Of a stretch of 64,000 nucleotides of DNA, positions 63,109 to 64,000 are shown in pieces. The notes beneath the pieces are model-generated. The model did no database searches, was not told the DNA's origin, and was given only the letters and a program-made list of their open reading frames with translations. Source of the stretch: Candidatus Poribacteria bacterium (GTDB lineage Bacteria; Poribacteria; WGA-4E; WGA-3G); NCBI GenBank assembly GCA_012267415.1, contig JAAXGN010000154.1, positions 1-64,000 of the forward strand, written 5' to 3'. Position 1 is the first letter of the stretch. Each line of letters starts with the position of its first letter. A program made the translations under genes and the position numbers.

Positions 63109-64000
63109 TCAACTTCCTTTATAGATATGTTTGCAATAAATGCGTTGATGCTGCCTTTCTTACTGAACCAGTTTCCTGTAGCACCGAGTTTGAACTTTTG
63201 TCCTTTCTCAAAATGGTACCGAATAACTCCAGTTTTTCCTGAAGGGATGTCCCATGCAGAGTCAAGTGCCTGATGCGGAATACCTTCGGTTGGTATTTCT
63301 GCATCTGCATCAAACAGATCAAACGATCCTGCGGGTTCTGAACTCCCAACCTGAATATCAACAGTGAGTATACCACCATCCTCAAACGCAGTTGTATCAA
63401 TGTCAACGATTGTGTAGTCTTGAAACCCAGGTTCTGGTGTTTGCAATATGTTCAATATGTGATGACTGGGATTATCCTGATTTAGTCCGACACTCAAAGC
63501 GTTAACCTTCATTCCTAAGTTGAAAAAGGCATCCCAATCAGTCGTTGAACATGCTTTACCGTTATTATCCAATCCGGGTTGTTCACCTGATACTGCTCGC
63601 TGAATAAACACACGATATGCTTTATCTGGCGAGATTCTACGGAAAGGTATGTCAAAAAAATCGTTGAATGATATGCTACCTAATACCTCAAAGTCAGGAG
63701 ATATAACCATGCAGTCTACAGGTGAATGTTCGTGCCATCCATTCATAATTGCCTGTGTTAAGAGTAGTGTAGTGTCGTATCCTTCGGAATCGTCTTTGTA
63801 TCGCTTCGGAAAGTATTCTTTATTGACATCCGTTCGTTTTAGTTTGACATTAGAAACCCATGTGTTTATGAGATTCTCGTTTAGGTAATCAATATTCCTA
63901 TCATCCGAGAGAACAACTGTTCTCAAACCTTTGCCAGTCCCTCAGCAAGATTCATCTTTGAGAGGACCATCAATTGAAATGACGTGGATGGATTTTTGTT
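63105..64000 (-). CDS. Predicted selenoprotein, thioredoxin-like, Cys-Sec motif (paralogue 2, 5' end outside window)
   Basis: The frame runs in from the right edge as QKSIHVISIDGPLKDESC, then TGA (63942-63944), then GTGKGLRTVVLSDDRNIDYLNENLINTWVSNVKLKR and on to the stop at 63105. It is homologous to the gene at 61533 over its whole length, on both sides of the TGA. The C-terminal domain includes FQDYTIVDIDTT, SFDLFDADAEIP, AWDIPSGKTG and GATGNWFSKKGSINAF. The TGA sits directly after Cys, as in the paralogue. A perfect stem-loop follows it. The downstream gene overlaps by four bases. Confidence 0.87.
63909..63944 (-). promoter_or_regulatory. SECIS-like stem-loop downstream of the TGA (paralogue 2)
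   Basis: After TGA (63942-63944) there are 17 bases, then GAGAAC-AGTT-GTTCTC (63924-63909), a perfect six-pair stem with a four-base loop containing GU. The loop begins 23 bases after the TGA, inside the range known for bacterial SECIS elements. Confidence 0.75.

Noticed and set aside
1..64000. CRISPR arrays among the many hairpin repeats
   Set aside because: Repeats are dispersed and palindromic with terminal inverted repeats; none forms regularly spaced direct repeats with unique spacers, and no cas gene is present.
1..64000. Reassigned UGA as a general sense codon
   Set aside because: TGA ends many genes that are followed closely by genes with their own start signals, for example fabV (21685-21687), the sialidase (2599-2601) and hicB (32448-32450). 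Only the Cys-TGA sites look recoded.
1..64000. tRNA or rRNA genes
   Set aside because: I saw no cloverleaf-like sequence with conserved T-loop GGTTCGAATCC-type motif and no rRNA sequence in the intergenic regions.

Overview
The window looks like a chromosome segment from an uncultured, moderately AT-rich Gram-negative bacterium. The gene mix (many secreted LamG proteins, PhyH dioxygenases, a sulfatase, ThuA, lipoproteins with WD40 repeats, a dockerin, a TAXI solute-binding protein, abundant intergenic hairpin repeats) resembles Candidatus Poribacteria and similar sponge- or marine-associated lineages. That assignment is inference; there is no rRNA gene, tRNA or CRISPR array here to anchor it.

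Layout. 1-9.4 kb: end of a DUF2851 gene, a LamG protein, a sialidase with a coupled small membrane protein, a PIN toxin-like fusion, PhyH, a Gfo/Idh/MocA oxidoreductase, a YCF48-like propeller and a phosphohexomutase. 9.4-19.4 kb: LamG, a solo HicB, a GIY-YIG/membrane protein pair, then a type III restriction-modification locus (mod, an ADP-ribosyltransferase-like gene, res). 20-30.5 kb: RidA, FabV, ThuA, a secreted WD40 protein whose dockerin lies behind an in-frame TGA, PhyH, LamG, DnaK, a nuclease-like protein and a beta-barrel protein. 30.5-38 kb: a frameshifted MORN/WD40 lipoprotein, HicBA, and a TCA-cycle group (mdh, icd, divergent citrate synthase). 38-49 kb: di-haem peroxidase, ABC ATPase, phosphoesterase, sulfatase, ComM-like ATPase, K+ channel, DUF1844, PA-IL-like lectin domain, two cyclophilin lipoproteins, LamG. 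49-61.5 kb: ABM monooxygenase, ATPase/Toprim-like pair, gamma-glutamyltransferase, TAXI protein, HAD hydrolase, lipoprotein, ornithine cyclodeaminase-like enzyme, a candidate type II restriction-modification pair, an enolase-superfamily enzyme, AIM24, polysaccharide deacetylase.

61.5-64 kb, the most striking part: two paralogous genes in one minus-strand operon are each interrupted by an in-frame TGA at the same place, directly after a Cys codon (Cys-TGA-Gly-Ser/Thr-Gly-Lys). The protein sequence is conserved across the TGA, and each TGA is followed after exactly 17 nt by a matching stem-loop with a compensatory base change. I read these as a pair of thioredoxin-like selenoproteins with a Cys-Sec redox motif and a C-terminal domain I do not recognise, with an unknown gene translationally coupled between them.

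Intergenic regions are rich in MITE-like elements. Two terminal-inverted-repeat families (A, starting near ATGAAGATTAA; B, starting TATAGTAAAC) carry interchangeable palindromic cores, most of which begin GTAG and end CTAC. Several elements form the upstream region of a gene.
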